Below are positions 36,429 to 46,819 of a DNA stretch of 64,000 nucleotides, one piece after another. Source of the stretch: Parerythrobacter_A sp963799315 (GTDB taxonomy: Bacteria; Pseudomonadota; Alphaproteobacteria; Sphingomonadales; Sphingomonadaceae); assembly GCA_963799315.1 (NCBI GenBank), contig CAWCWP010000001.1, forward strand, positions 930,001-994,000, read 5' to 3'. The position numbers and the translations under genes are program-made. Positions within the stretch are counted from its first letter, which is position 1. Every line of letters begins with the position of its first letter. Below the pieces are notes generated by a model. That model saw nothing but the letters and a program-made list of their open reading frames with translations, did no database searches and was not told the DNA's origin.

Positions 36429-39400
36429 ATGGCGAACGATACCCTCCCCTCCTGGCGTTTCGCGGTCGATCGCGGCGGCACCTTTACCGACGTGGTCGCC
36501 ACCACCCCGTCGGGCAAACTCGTTACCGATAAACTGCTGTCCGAAAAACCGGGGCAATACGACGATGCCGCGACCGAAGCGGTGCGGCGCTTGATGCAGG
36601 CGCACGGCGACGGGCCGATTGCCGAACTGCGCATCGGCACCACGGTCGCCACCAATGCCCTGCTGGAGCGCAAGGGCGAGCGGGTTGCACTGGTCACGAC
36701 GCGCGGCTTCGCGGATGCGCTGGCCATCGGCACACAGGCGCGGCCCGAGATCTTTGCGCGGCACATCATCCTGCCCGAACAGCTGCCTGCGCAGGTTGTC
36801 GAGATCGACGAACGCATAAGCGCCGGTGGCGAAGTCCTAACGCCGCTGGATGACGGCGCGGCGCGCACCGCTTTCGCCGAATTTGCGCGATTGCGGTTTC
36901 GACGCCGTCGCCATCGTGCTGGTGCATGGCTGGAAATACCACGATCACGAAACAAAGCTGGCGGAAATTGCCCGTGCCACGGGCTTCGCGCAAGTCAGCG
37001 TCAGCCACGAAATCGCGCCGCTTATCAAGCTGGTCCCGCGTGGCGATACGACGGTGGTGGATGCCTATCTTTCACCGGTGCTTCAGCGGTATATCGACGG
37101 GCTGCGGCGTGACCTTCCGCCGGTGGACCGCCTGCGGTTCATGCAATCAAATGGCGGGCTGGCAGATGCCGATGCCTTTCACGGGAAGGACGCCATCCTG
37201 TCCGGCCCGGCGGGCGGTGTCGTCGGCATGGTCGTGGCGGGCGAACCGCTGGGCCATCGCAAGCTGATCGGGTTCGACATGGGCGGGACCAGCACCGATG
37301 TCTCGCATTATGCAGGTGCGCTGGAACTGACGGCGGAAAACGTTGTCGCGGGCGTCCGCATCGCCGCGCCGATGATGCAGATCCACACCGTGGCGGCGGG
37401 CGGCGGGTCGATTTGCAGTTTCGACGGCGCGCGCTTCCGCGTCGGTCCGCACAGCGCGGGCGCCGACCCTGGCCCCGCGTGCTATCGCAAGGGCGGGCCG
37501 CTGACCGTCACCGACTGCAACCTGTTTCTGGGTCGCCTGGACCCGGCTTTCTTCCCCAATGTGTTCGGCCCTGCTGGCGATGAACCGCTCGACCCCGCCG
37601 CCTCGCACAAGCGGTTGAGCGAAATCGCCGATGCGCTCCCCTCGCCCAAGCCGCTGGCGGATATTGCGCGCGGCTTTCTCGCCATTGCCAATGACGGCAT
37701 GGCCAATGCCATCCGCAAGATTTCCGTGGCGCGCGGGCACGATGTTACCGGATATGCCCTCGCCTGCTTTGGCGGTGCGGGCGGACAACATGCGTGCAGC
37801 GTGGCCGACGAGCTGGGCATCGAAACCGTTCTGGTCCATCCGCTCGCGGGCATTCTGTCGGCGTATGGCATCGGCCTGGCACCGGTAAAGGCGATCCGCG
37901 AAACCAGCCTTGTTCGCCCTCTGCACGACGGGTTCGAGGACGCGCTCTCGGCGCTTGAAACCGAAGCACGTGCGGCATTGACGGAGCAAGGTATTGCAGC
38001 CCGCCATATCGAAGTGACACCGCGCGCACGCCTGCGTTTCGACGGCAGCGACTCGGTGCTGACCGTCGCTTGTGACAATACCGAGGCGATGGCAGCATCG
38101 TTCCGCACCCTGCACCGCCAGCGATACGGCTATTCCGACAGCGAGGCTGCGATCCTTGTCGAGGCATTGAGCGTCGAGGCCATCGGCAGGACCGGCGGAC
38201 TGGCGAGCGCACCGATACATATCGATCATGCAGGCAACATCGCATCCGGCGACTGGCCGACCTTTCAGCGCGGTGCGTTGCGGAGCGGGCAGGAAATCGC
38301 CGGTCCCGCGCTGGTCATCGATCCCGGCTCGACCACCGTCATCGACGAAGGCTGGCAAGGGCGTCTTGCCGATGAGGACAGTCTGGTGCTGACCCGCACC
38401 GTGCCGGTCGATCGGCAGGCCGCAGCAGGCACCGCCGTCGATCCGGTGCGGCTGGAGATATTCAACAACCTGTTCATGGCCATTGCCGAGGAAATGGGCG
38501 TGGTGCTGCAAAACACCGCCACCTCGGTCAATATCAAGGAACGGCTCGATTTTTCCTGCGCGCTGTTCGACCGGTCGGGTGCGCTGATTGCCAATGCGCC
38601 GCACATTCCCGTGCATCTGGGCAGCATGGGCGATTCCGTCGCTCGCGTTATCGAGGCGCGCGGTCTTGCTCAGGATGGCGCATCGCATGACGGACGCGGC
38701 ATCAGGCGCGGCGATGCCTATGTCGTGAACGACCCGTTCCGTGGCGGCACCCATTTGCCCGATATCACCGTGATCGTGCCCGTCTTCTACCACGATGACA
38801 GCGCCGCCCCCGATGCTTTTGTCGCCGCACGCGGGCACCATGCCGATATCGGCGGCATTGCACCCGGCTCGATGCCGCCCGATAGCCGCACGACACGCGA
38901 GGAAGGCGTGTTGATCGACAACCTGCTCATGGTGGATGAAGGCACCTTCCGCGAAGATGCCGTGCGCGCCGCGCTGGCCGATGCCGAGTATCCCGCGCGC
39001 CGACCCGACCGCAACCTGTCCGACCTGCGCGCGCAGCTTGCCGCGTGCAGCAGGGGCAGCGAATTGCTGGTTCAGGCAGCCGCGGAACGCGGACCCGATA
39101 CGGTCGCGGCCTATATGGACCACGTGCTGGCCAATGCCGAGGAGAGCGTGCGCGGTTTGCTGGCGGAGCTGGACGACGGATCGTTCAGCTATCCGATGGA
39201 CAATGGCGCGCAGGTCACCGTCGCCATCCGCGTGGATCGCGATGCGCGCTCGGCGGTGTTCGACTTCACCGGCACCAGCGCGCAGCAGCACAACAATTTC
39301 AACGCGCCCCGCTCCATCACCCGCGCCGCTGCGCTCTATGTCCTGCGAACGCTGGTCGATGATGCCATTCCGATGAACGATGGCTGCCTCCGCCCGGTCA

Positions 39401-40035
39401 CGCTGGTCGTGCCCGAAGGTTCCATGCTCAACCCCGCACCCGGCGCGGCCGTCGTCGCGGGCAATGTCGAAACCAGCCAGGTCGTCACCGATTGCCTGTT
39501 CGCCGCCACCGGCCGCCTTGCGCCGTCGCAGGGCACGATGAACAATTTCACCTTCGGCAACGAGGCCTACCAGTATTACGAAACCATCGCGGGCGGATCG
39601 GGTGCGGGGCCGGACCATGACGGCACCAGCGCCGTGCAGACCCACATGACCAATTCGCGCCTGACCGATCCCGAAATCCTCGAAACCCGCTTTCCGGTGC
39701 GGCTGGACAGCTTTGCCATCCGGCGCGGTTCGGGCGGACGCGGCGCGCACAGCGGCGGCGACGGGGTGGAGCGCCGCATCACCTTTCTGGAGGCCATGCG
39801 CGCCAACATACTGGCGAACCGGCGCAGCGTCGCACCGCGCGGGCTGGCTGGCGGCGGGGATGCCTTGCCGGGTCGCAACTGGGTCGAGCGCACGGACGGC
39901 ACGCGCGAAGAGTTGTCGGCAACCGCCAGCGCGCAGATGCAGCCGGGCGATACCTTTGTGATACAGACACCCGGTGGCGGCGGATTTGGGGACGGCGGCG
40001 GACTCGATGCTGCGAAAAGGAAAAACGGCGCATGA
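36429..40035 (+). CDS. oplAH: 5-oxoprolinase, ATP-hydrolysing (HyuA-HyuB fusion)
   Basis: This enzyme hydrolyses 5-oxoproline (pyroglutamate) to glutamate using ATP. It combines the hydantoinase A-like half (N-terminal VDRGGTFTDVVA, RIGTTVATNALLERKGER, FDMGGTSTDVSHY, SGPAGGVVG) with the hydantoinase B-like half from about residue 675 (FNNLFMAIAEEMGVVLQNTA, VNDPFRGGTHLPDI, TGTSAQQHNNFNAP). One break near 36893 (ARLRF to AIAV...CGFDAVAIVLVHGW) is mended by removing one base, giving 1201 residues, typical for eukaryote-type OplAH. Its stop overlaps the start of the DUF969 gene, and the next genes are the putative oxoproline transporter. Confidence 0.95.
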
Positions 40036-40715
40036 ATTACTGGCCTCTTATCGGCATCGCGCTGGTCGTCGTGGGCTTTGCGTTGCGGTTCAATCCACTG
40101 CTGGTTGTCGTCGGCGCTGCCGTCGCCACTGGCCTGCTGGCCGGACTGGATGCGGTTCCGGTGATCGAGGCGCTGGGCAAGGCGTTCAACGACAACCGCT
40201 ATATCAGCGTGACCTGGATCATCCTGCCGGTGATCGGATTGCTTGAGCGATACGGCCTGCAGCAACGCGCCAGTGCGCTGATCGAGACGGTGCGCGGCGC
40301 GACGATGGGCAAGCTGCTGGTGCTGTATCTGCTGTTCCGCCAGATTACCGCCGCGCTGGGCATGAAGGATATCGGCGGCCACCCCCAGGCGGTGCGCCCG
40401 CTGGTCGCGCCGATGGCAGAGGCGGCGGCGGTGAAGTCGCATGGCGACATGCCCGAAGAGGACCGGCAAAAAGTGCGCGCCATGTCGGCAGCCACCGACA
40501 ATGTCGGACTGTTCTTCGGCGAGGACATCTTTTTCGCCATCGCGTCCATCCTGCTGATCCAGGGCGTGTTCGAGTCCGCCGGCTATCCGCTTACGCCATT
40601 GCAGCTTTCGGTCTGGGCCATCCCGACGGCGATCTGCGCGTTCTTCATTCATGGCGGGCGGATCATGGCGCTGGACCGCAACCTAGGACGTAGCGGCGGG
40701 AGGGTCGCGCCGTGA
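40032..40715 (+). CDS. 5-oxoproline transporter, DUF969 family subunit
   Basis: This 227-residue membrane protein has about six helices of the DUF969 family, thought from gene neighbourhood to form a 5-oxoproline transporter with the DUF979 protein. Conserved sequences are WIILPVIGLLERYGLQQRA, RQITAALGMKDIGGHPQAVRPLV and TDNVGLFFGEDIFFAIASILLIQG. ATG overlaps the OplAH stop by 4 bases and its stop overlaps the GTG of the next gene, so the operon is translationally coupled. Transport is family-level inference. Confidence 0.93.
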   Translation: MNYWPLIGIALVVVGFALRFNPLLVVVGAAVATGLLAGLDAVPVIEALGKAFNDNRYISVTWIILPVIGLLERYGLQQRASALIETVRGATMGKLLVLYLLFRQITAALGMKDIGGHPQAVRPLVAPMAEAAAVKSHGDMPEEDRQKVRAMSAATDNVGLFFGEDIFFAIASILLIQGVFESAGYPLTPLQLSVWAIPTAICAFFIHGGRIMALDRNLGRSGGRVAP

Positions 40716-41674
40716 TTACCTACGAATGGCTCTACATCCTGGCAGGAGCATTCTTCGCGATATGGGCGACACTGAGCGCGCTGGACGGCAGCAATCCGAA
40801 GCGTTGGGGCAATGCCGCATTCTGGGGCCTGCTCGCAGCCAGCTTCCTGTTCGGCAGCCATCTTTCGGACCTGGCGAACGGAGTGCTGGTGCTGGCACTG
40901 GTCGGCATCGCCGGTGTCGGCGGATTGGGCCGCAGCAATCCTGCCACGACAGGTGTGGAGGAGCGCGCCGAACTGTCCGCGCGTTTGGGGAACAGGCTAT
41001 TCCTGCCTGCGCTGATCGTGCCGTTCGTCGCGGTAGCGGGGACGCTTGCGTATAATTACACGCCGTTGAACGAAACGGAGCTGTTCGCGCCGCGCCGCGA
41101 GACGCTGATCCTGTTCGGCATCGGTGTCGTTATCGCGCTGGTGGTGGCAATGGCATGGCTGCGACCGCCGCTTCTTGCCCCTGCGCAGGAAGGCCGCCGC
41201 CTCCTCGATTCAATCGGCTGGGCCGCGATCCTGCCCCAGATGCTTGCGGCATTGGGCGCAGTGTTTGCATTGGCCGGGGTTGGCGACATCATCGGCACGC
41301 TGGCGGGGTCGGTCATTCCCGAAGGCAGCGTGTTGCTCACCGTGATCGTGTTCTGTCTGGGCATGGCGGTATTCACGATGATCATGGGCAATGCCTTTGC
41401 CGCCTTCCCCGTAATGGCCGCCGCCATCGGCATACCGCTGCTGGTGGAGGGGTATGGCGGCAATCCGGCCGTTATCGGCGCGGTCGGGATGCTCGCCGGG
41501 TTCTGCGGCACGCTGCTGACGCCGATGGCTGCCAATTTCAACATCGTGCCCGCCGCATTGCTGGAACTGGACGACCAGAACGGCGTCATCCGGCAACAGG
41601 TGTGGACCGCCATTCCGCTGTGGGTGTGCAACGTGGCGATCATCTACATCGGAGCCTTCCTGCTATGGACCTGA
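40712..41674 (+). CDS. 5-oxoproline transporter, DUF979 family subunit
   Basis: This 320-residue membrane protein has about nine helices, with a GTG start at 40712. It is the DUF979 partner of DUF969. Typical sequences are YILAGAFFAIWATLSALD, GWAAILPQMLAALGAVFALAGVG, MIMGNAFAAFPVMAAAIGIPLL and GFCGTLLTPMAANFNIVPAALLEL. It always accompanies DUF969 and oxoprolinase genes in known clusters; the substrate assignment comes from that context. The stop overlaps the following DUF2891 gene. Confidence 0.93.
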   Translation: MITYEWLYILAGAFFAIWATLSALDGSNPKRWGNAAFWGLLAASFLFGSHLSDLANGVLVLALVGIAGVGGLGRSNPATTGVEERAELSARLGNRLFLPALIVPFVAVAGTLAYNYTPLNETELFAPRRETLILFGIGVVIALVVAMAWLRPPLLAPAQEGRRLLDSIGWAAILPQMLAALGAVFALAGVGDIIGTLAGSVIPEGSVLLTVIVFCLGMAVFTMIMGNAFAAFPVMAAAIGIPLLVEGYGGNPAVIGAVGMLAGFCGTLLTPMAANFNIVPAALLELDDQNGVIRQQVWTAIPLWVCNVAIIYIGAFLLWT

Positions 41675-42663
41675 CCCGCGAACAGGCATCGCGGTTCGCG
41701 CAGGCGGCGCTGGGCCATGTGGCGCGCGAATACCCGCACAAGCTGGACCATGTGATGGCATCGGCCGGCGATGCACGTTCGCCCCGCGCGCTGCATCCCT
41801 GTTTCTTCGGCAGCTATGACTGGCATTCCTGCGTGCATGGCTGGTGGACGCTGCTGACGCTGCGGCGGCTGTTTCCCGATCTGCCCGAAGCGGACGCTAT
41901 TGCGAGGCTCGCCGACGCAACCTTCACTGCGGATAACTGCGCGGCGGAGCTGGCCTATGCCCGGCAACCCACAGCGCGCGGGTTCGAGCGGCCCTATGGC
42001 TGGGGCTGGCTGCTATATCTGCATCACGAGGCCGTGCGACATGGCGACAGGACATGGGCAAGGCAACTCGAACCGCTGGCCGCGCATTTTGCCGGGCAGT
42101 TCGACGCGTATCTCAAAGTGCTGACCTATCCCGTCTATGTCGGCACGCATTACAACACGGCGTTCGCCTTGCTGCTTTCGCGGCATTGGGCGACGGACCG
42201 GTCCCCTGCCCTTGTATCGGCCATAGATGACTGGGCGCGCACAGCGTTTGCGGACCGGCGAAACTATCATGGATGGGAACCGGGTGGCGACGAGTTCCTG
42301 TCGCCGGTCCTGACGGCGGCGCAGCTGATGCGCCATGTCCTGACACCCGATGCCTTCGCCCGCTGGTTTACCGCGCTGGTCATCGACAATGGCTGGATCG
42401 ACCGGCTCGAACCCGCAACCGTCTCCGACCGGACCGACGGCAAGATCGCCCATCTCGACGGCCTCAACCTCAGCCGCGCATGGGCGCTGCGCGATATTGC
42501 CGGAGCCATGCCGGAAGCGCAGGCAGCGCATCTGCGCGGCGTGGCCGATACGCATTTGCAAACTGCTCTGCCCCACGTCACCGGCGACTATATGGGCGAA
42601 CACTGGCTCGCCAGCTTCGCACTATTGGCTTTGACGGTCGAGGATGGTCCGAAGCTGTCATAA
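41665..42663 (+). CDS. DUF2891 family protein
   Basis: This 332-residue soluble protein of the DUF2891 family has unknown function. It is rich in aromatic and His motifs: HPCFFGSYDWHSCVHGWWTL near residues 45-64, RPYGWGWLLYLHHEAV-like (PYGWGWLLYLHHEA), TYPVYVGTHYNTAFALLLS, YHGWEPGGDEFLSP and HLDGLNLSRAWAL. These suggest an all-helical toroid with a polar pocket, perhaps sugar- or metal-related; that is inference. It overlaps the DUF979 gene by 10 bases and so belongs to the oxoproline operon. Confidence 0.92.
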   Translation: MDLTREQASRFAQAALGHVAREYPHKLDHVMASAGDARSPRALHPCFFGSYDWHSCVHGWWTLLTLRRLFPDLPEADAIARLADATFTADNCAAELAYARQPTARGFERPYGWGWLLYLHHEAVRHGDRTWARQLEPLAAHFAGQFDAYLKVLTYPVYVGTHYNTAFALLLSRHWATDRSPALVSAIDDWARTAFADRRNYHGWEPGGDEFLSPVLTAAQLMRHVLTPDAFARWFTALVIDNGWIDRLEPATVSDRTDGKIAHLDGLNLSRAWALRDIAGAMPEAQAAHLRGVADTHLQTALPHVTGDYMGEHWLASFALLALTVEDGPKLS

Positions 42664-42703
42664 TACCACGATAGATCTTCATGGCGAGACTGGAGATAAA
42701 GAC

Positions 42704-44024
42704 ATGGACCGCCGCAATTTTCTCAATGCCACTGCCTCGGCATTCGCCGCACTGGTTGCCAGCGGATGCGTTGCGCGTGGTAAGCCGGGCATTTCCGCCG
42801 CATCTTCCTTCGACAGGTACGGCCCCCTCGTTCCTGACCCCGCCGGACTGCTCGATCTGCCGTCCGGCTTCTCCTACCGCCTGCTCTCCAGCTTCGGCGA
42901 TGCGATGGACGATGGCGGCACCGTGCCGGACAAGGCCGACGGAATGGGCTGCCTGCCGCTCGGCAATGGCGAAATCGCTCTGGTCCGCAATCACGAGCTT
43001 GTGCCGACGGACGATGGCGGCGGGGTGCTGGCATCGGGGTTCGACACGCGCGAGGGGGCGGTTTTACCCGGCGGCACCACCAACCTCGTGCTCGATGCCG
43101 AAACGCTGGCGGTGAAGCGCCAGTTTCGCACGCTGGCCGGCACCATCCGCAACTGTTCGGGCGGCATAACGCCGTGGGGCAGCTGGCTGACGTGCGAGGA
43201 AGCACCCACCGGTCCGGGCCAGCGCTATGGCGACGGCCTGTCGCGCAATCACGGCTGGGTTTTCGAAGTCCCCGCCAGTGCCACCGGATTGGTCGACCCC
43301 GTCCCGCTGAGGGCGATGGGCCGGTTCAATCACGAAGCCGCCTGCGTCGATCCGGTAACCGGTATTGTCTACCTGACCGAAGACCGCGACGACGGTGTTC
43401 TGTATCGCTTCCTGCCCAAGGTGCCGGGACAGCCTGCACGAAGGCGGCGCATTGCAGGCGATGCAGATCGTTGGTCTGCCGGACACGCGCAACTGGCAAG
43501 CCGCCGCCATGCCGCTGCGCCAGGCCTATCGCGTCGTATGGGTGGATTGCGACGATGTGGAAGCGCCCGAAGACGATCTGCGGCAGCGCGCCGTAGCACA
43601 GGGCGCCTCGCTAATCGCGCGCGGCGAAGGCATCCATATGGGCCACGACGACCTGTTCGTGTGTTCCACCAATGGCGGCGCGCGCAAGCTGGGCCAGATA
43701 TTCCGCTTCGTGCCCGGACGCGGGTCGGCACCCGACACGGTCGAGCTGTTCTTCGAAAGCAGCAGCAAGGAACAGTTCGATTACGGCGACAACCTGACCG
43801 TCGCACCCAATGGCCACCTGATCGTGTGCGAGGATCAATATACCGATGTCGTCGACAACCATTTGCGCGGCATCACGCCGGACGGTCGCGCTTATGCGTT
43901 CGGCAGGCTGCGGGCGCAAACCGAGCTGGCGGGAGGCTGTTTCTCGCCCGACGGCAAATGGTTTTTCGTGAATGCCTATTCACCGACGCGGACGGTTGCG
44001 ATTACCGGGCCGTGGGTCGCCTGA
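42704..44024 (+). CDS. PhoX-like DUF839 family protein, exported lipoprotein
   Basis: This 439-residue predicted beta-propeller belongs to the PhoX/DUF839 group (calcium-iron alkaline phosphatase-like). The N-terminus carries RRNFLNATASAFAALVASGC, a Tat-like RR motif followed by a lipobox Cys. Other marks are LVRNHELVPTDD, NCSGGITPWGSWLTCEEA, GRFNHEAACVDPVTGIVYLTED, FCSTNGG-like FVCSTNGGARKLGQIFRF and NLTVAPNGHLIVCED. One break near 43430 (PKVPGQP to LHEGGALQAMQIVGLPD) is mended by one base. Phosphatase activity is not proven. Confidence 0.88.
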
Positions 44025-44043
44025 AAAGACAATACTATAGAGG

Positions 44044-44128
44044 TGGTGCCCCTGGCCGGACTCGAACCGGCACTTCTTTCGAAATTCGATTTTGAGTCGA
44101 ACGCGTCTACCAATTCCACCACAGGGGC
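44044..44128 (-). tRNA. tRNA-Leu (CAA)
   Basis: On the minus strand the acceptor GCCCCTG pairs with CAGGGGC, with discriminator A and encoded CCA. The D loop is GGTAGACGCG-like, the anticodon loop CTCAAAA gives CAA, and a long variable arm (TTTCGAAAGAAG) marks a class II tRNA. The T arm is CCGGTTCGAGTCCGG. Confidence 0.97.
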
Positions 44129-44182
44129 ATGTCCATAGGCGAAGACCGCGCTGTTAGCGGCCTCGCAACCGCGCTTCAAGCA

Positions 44183-45001
44183 TTACGCCTTCAACGCGCC
44201 CGCCAGCAGCTTGTGCATACGCGAATGCAGCGCATCGTTGGCGGCCAGCACTTGCGCGGAATGGATCGGCATCGAGCGTCCGCGATAGTCGCTGACGAAA
44301 CCGCCGGCCTCGCGCACCAGAAGGCACCCTGCCGCAGTGTCCCAATCGTTCAGCCCGCTTTCCCAGAACCCGTCATACCGGCCCGCGGCGAGCCAGGCGA
44401 GATCGAGCGATGCGGCTCCGAAGCGCCGGATACCCGCAACCTGCGGACCGATGGCACCGAAAATCTTGTTCCATTCGGCAAAGTCGCCGTGACCTGCGAA
44501 CGGCACGCCGGTGGCAATCAGCGCCTCCGACAGGCGGTTGCGGGCCGACACGCGCAGGCGCTGGTCCTGAACCCATGCGCCGCGCGTTTTTTCCGCCCAG
44601 AACGTCTCGTCGGTGATCGGCTGATAGACGACCGCAGCCGTCACTTCGCCCCAGCCCCCGCCGGGCTTGGGTTCCTGCGCCGCGATGCTGATCGCGAAAT
44701 GCGGGATGCCGTGGAGGAAGTTGCTGGTGCCATCGAGCGGGTCGACGATCCAGCGCGGCTTGTCCGGATCGCCTTCGATGGTGCCCGCCTCTTCCAGCAC
44801 GAAGCCCCAGCCCGGCCGTGCCGCGCCCAGCTCGTCATACAGCGTGCGTTCGGCAACCTGGTCGGCCTTGGACACGAAGTCGGCAGGCCCTTTGCGGCTG
44901 ACCTGCAAATGCTCGACCTCGCCGAAATCGCGGCGCAGCCGGTTGCCCGCCTTGCGCGCGGCGCGTTCCATCACGCGGACGAGACCTGAATACATCGACA
45001 T
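44183..45001 (-). CDS. suhB: Inositol monophosphatase family protein
   Basis: This 272-residue magnesium-dependent phosphatase is of the inositol monophosphatase/SuhB family. Motif 1 is WIVDPLDGTSNFLHGIPHF, motif 2 WDTAAGCLLVREAGG, and the upstream acidic site is FVLEEAGTIEG. In bacteria it may act on inositol-1-phosphate or as a ribosome/NusG-linked factor. The start MSMYSGLVR at 45001 was chosen over the long unrelated extension to 45226. It lies 8 bases after efp on the same strand, probably co-transcribed. The gene symbol is by family only. Confidence 0.9.
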   Translation of the reverse strand: MSMYSGLVRVMERAARKAGNRLRRDFGEVEHLQVSRKGPADFVSKADQVAERTLYDELGAARPGWGFVLEEAGTIEGDPDKPRWIVDPLDGTSNFLHGIPHFAISIAAQEPKPGGGWGEVTAAVVYQPITDETFWAEKTRGAWVQDQRLRVSARNRLSEALIATGVPFAGHGDFAEWNKIFGAIGPQVAGIRRFGAASLDLAWLAAGRYDGFWESGLNDWDTAAGCLLVREAGGFVSDYRGRSMPIHSAQVLAANDALHSRMHKLLAGALKA

Positions 45002-45009
45002 GGCGTCTG

Positions 45010-45573
45010 TTACCCGGCTTTCCCGACATAGGTTTGTTCGTACACATCCACGATGATGCGCGTGCCGCTTTCGATATGCGGCGGCACCATCACGCGCACG
45101 CCATTTTCCAGCTTGGCGGGCTTGTAGCTGGAAGACGCCGTCTGGCCCTTTACGACCGCGTCCGCTTCCACGATCGTGGCTTCGATCTGGTCGGGCAGTG
45201 CCACGGAAATGGGCTTTTCCTCCCACAGTTCCAGCGTGACGGTCATGCCGTCTTCCAAAAACGCGCGCGCATCGCCCAGAAGGTCGGCGGGCAGGTTGAT
45301 CTGTTCGAAGGTGGACTGGTCCATGAAGACCAGCATGTCGCCATCCTCGTACAGGAACTGGTATTCCTGCAATTCCAGCCGCACCTTCTCGACCGTGTCG
45401 GCGCTGCGATAGCGGACATTGGTCTTGCGCCCGTCCTGCAGGTTTTTCATTTCGACCTGCATATACGCCCCGCCCTTGCCCGGTTGCGTATGCTGGATCT
45501 TGGCCACCTTCCAGATACCACCTTCGTATTCGATGATGTTGCCGGGGCGAATATCGACGCCGCTCATTTTCAT
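45010..45573 (-). CDS. efp: Translation elongation factor P
   Basis: EF-P relieves ribosome stalling at proline runs. The protein has 187 residues in three OB/KOW-type domains. The exposed loop QPGKGGAYMQVEMKN places the modifiable lysine at Lys33. The C-terminal domain has the signature KLENGVRVMVPPHIESGTRIIVD. The start MKMSGVDIRPG at 45573 matches the family; an in-frame extension to 45660 does not. Confidence 0.97.
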   Translation of the reverse strand: MKMSGVDIRPGNIIEYEGGIWKVAKIQHTQPGKGGAYMQVEMKNLQDGRKTNVRYRSADTVEKVRLELQEYQFLYEDGDMLVFMDQSTFEQINLPADLLGDARAFLEDGMTVTLELWEEKPISVALPDQIEATIVEADAVVKGQTASSSYKPAKLENGVRVMVPPHIESGTRIIVDVYEQTYVGKAG

Positions 45574-45712
45574 GGCCTGGACCTTTTCATGCACACGGGA
45601 ACGGCGGGTCGCGCACGGGGTCGCCATCGCCAAGGCTGTGCCGTCTAGCTGGTCCTTCACATGCCCGCAAGGCAGGTGGCGCTAAGACCGGAGAACCGCT
45701 AATGGAGCTTCT

Positions 45713-46093
45713 ATGCTACGCCGTCTCGCCCTGCTGTCTTCCGCTTCTTTAGCCGTCGTTCTTTCTGCCGCTCCCGCCGCACAGGCGACGGATGGCCGAC
45801 TGGGCACATTGCCGCACGGCATCTATGTCTGCTCGTTGCCCGGCGATGCCAGCGGCGCGGCCTGGCGCGAATTGCCCGACATGGGTTTCACCATCGGCAA
45901 CGCCTCGACCTATCGAACGGACGAAGGGCTTGGCACCTACCTGCTGACAGGCGAGCGGGTGACATTCACGCGCGGATCGATGAAGGGCATGGTGTTCGAT
46001 CGCATTTCCGACACCACGCTGATGTATCGGGAAAAGGACGGCAGCAAGGGCCGCGTGCGGTGTGTCCGGAAGAACGCCGCAGACCGCTCCTGA
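45713..46093 (+). CDS. Secreted small protein, unknown
   Basis: This 126-residue protein has a clear Sec signal peptide (LLSSASLAVVLSAAPAAQA, cleavage near residue 25). The mature part contains HGIYVCSLPGDASGAAW and GRVRCVRKN; two Cys could form a disulphide. The family is not recognised, but similar small periplasmic proteins are common in Sphingomonadales. ATG 45713 has GGAG 6-9 bases before it. The gene is divergent from efp and its end abuts that of the M23 peptidase gene. Confidence 0.75.
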   Translation: MLRRLALLSSASLAVVLSAAPAAQATDGRLGTLPHGIYVCSLPGDASGAAWRELPDMGFTIGNASTYRTDEGLGTYLLTGERVTFTRGSMKGMVFDRISDTTLMYREKDGSKGRVRCVRKNAADRS

Positions 46094-46819
46094 TTACTCG
46101 GCGGTTCCCGCCAGCAACGGATAGGGATTGATCGCGTTGGCGGGCTCCCACCATTTCGGCATCCTTGGTCGTGCGCAGGATGGCAAAATGCAGGTGCGGC
46201 GCTTCGGGCGCCGCATTGCCGGTGCTGCCTACGCGTGCCCAACCGTTGCCCGCGCCGGACGCGCTGGCCTTCTTTCAGACCTTCCGCATAATCGGCGAGG
46301 TGGGCGTAGTAGTGGATGGTAAGCCCGTCCTGCGAGCGTACATAAATCGTCTTGCCGCCCGCATCGGACACAAACATTCGCTCGACAACGCCCGGTGCAG
46401 CCGCGACGACCGACGTGCCCTTGGGCGCCATGATGTCGATGGCTTCGTGCAAGCGTGTTCCCGCGCCGCGCTTGTCGGTAAAGGTATCGGTCAGGTCGGC
46501 GGCGCGCACGTTGAGGACCGGTATGCGAAGATTTTTGCCCTCGCCCGCCGCCGGTGTCGTGGCATTGTCTCGGTTCAGTGTCGTGGCCGTTGTATCGTCG
46601 GCCTTCAGCGCGCGGTCCAGTTCGGATGCCGCCGCCTGTGCCTCGACATTGGAGCGTTGCGTCGTATCGGGACTAGGTGCTGCCTGTGCAGGACGGGTCG
46701 AATCGATCTGGCCGTCTGCTCCGGCGTTTTCCATGATGCTGCCGCCCGCAACGATCCATACCGCCGAGGTCAGGGTGGCGGTGACGATGATTGTCAGGAG
46801 GCGGTCGACAAGAAGGCAT
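46094..46819 (-). CDS. M23 family metallopeptidase (LytM-like), membrane-anchored
   Basis: This peptidoglycan hydrolase or hydrolase activator has the M23 (LytM) fold. The domain shows RLHEAIDIMAPKGTSVVAAAPG (first His and Asp), HYYAHLADYAEGLKEGQRV and, in another frame, PEAPHLHFAIL with the H-x-H motif, then INPYPLLAGTAE and stop at 46094. An N-terminal membrane helix (LLTIIVTATLTSAVWIVAGG) is in frame with the body. ATG 46819 overlaps the L,D-transpeptidase stop. Three one-base insertions (about 46805, 46255 and 46160) explain the broken frame; correction gives 240 residues. Confidence 0.82.

Noticed and set aside
37147..39750. An 867-codon minus-strand open frame
   Set aside because: It is antisense to 5-oxoprolinase, has no recognisable motif, and has the same skewed composition as other antisense frames.
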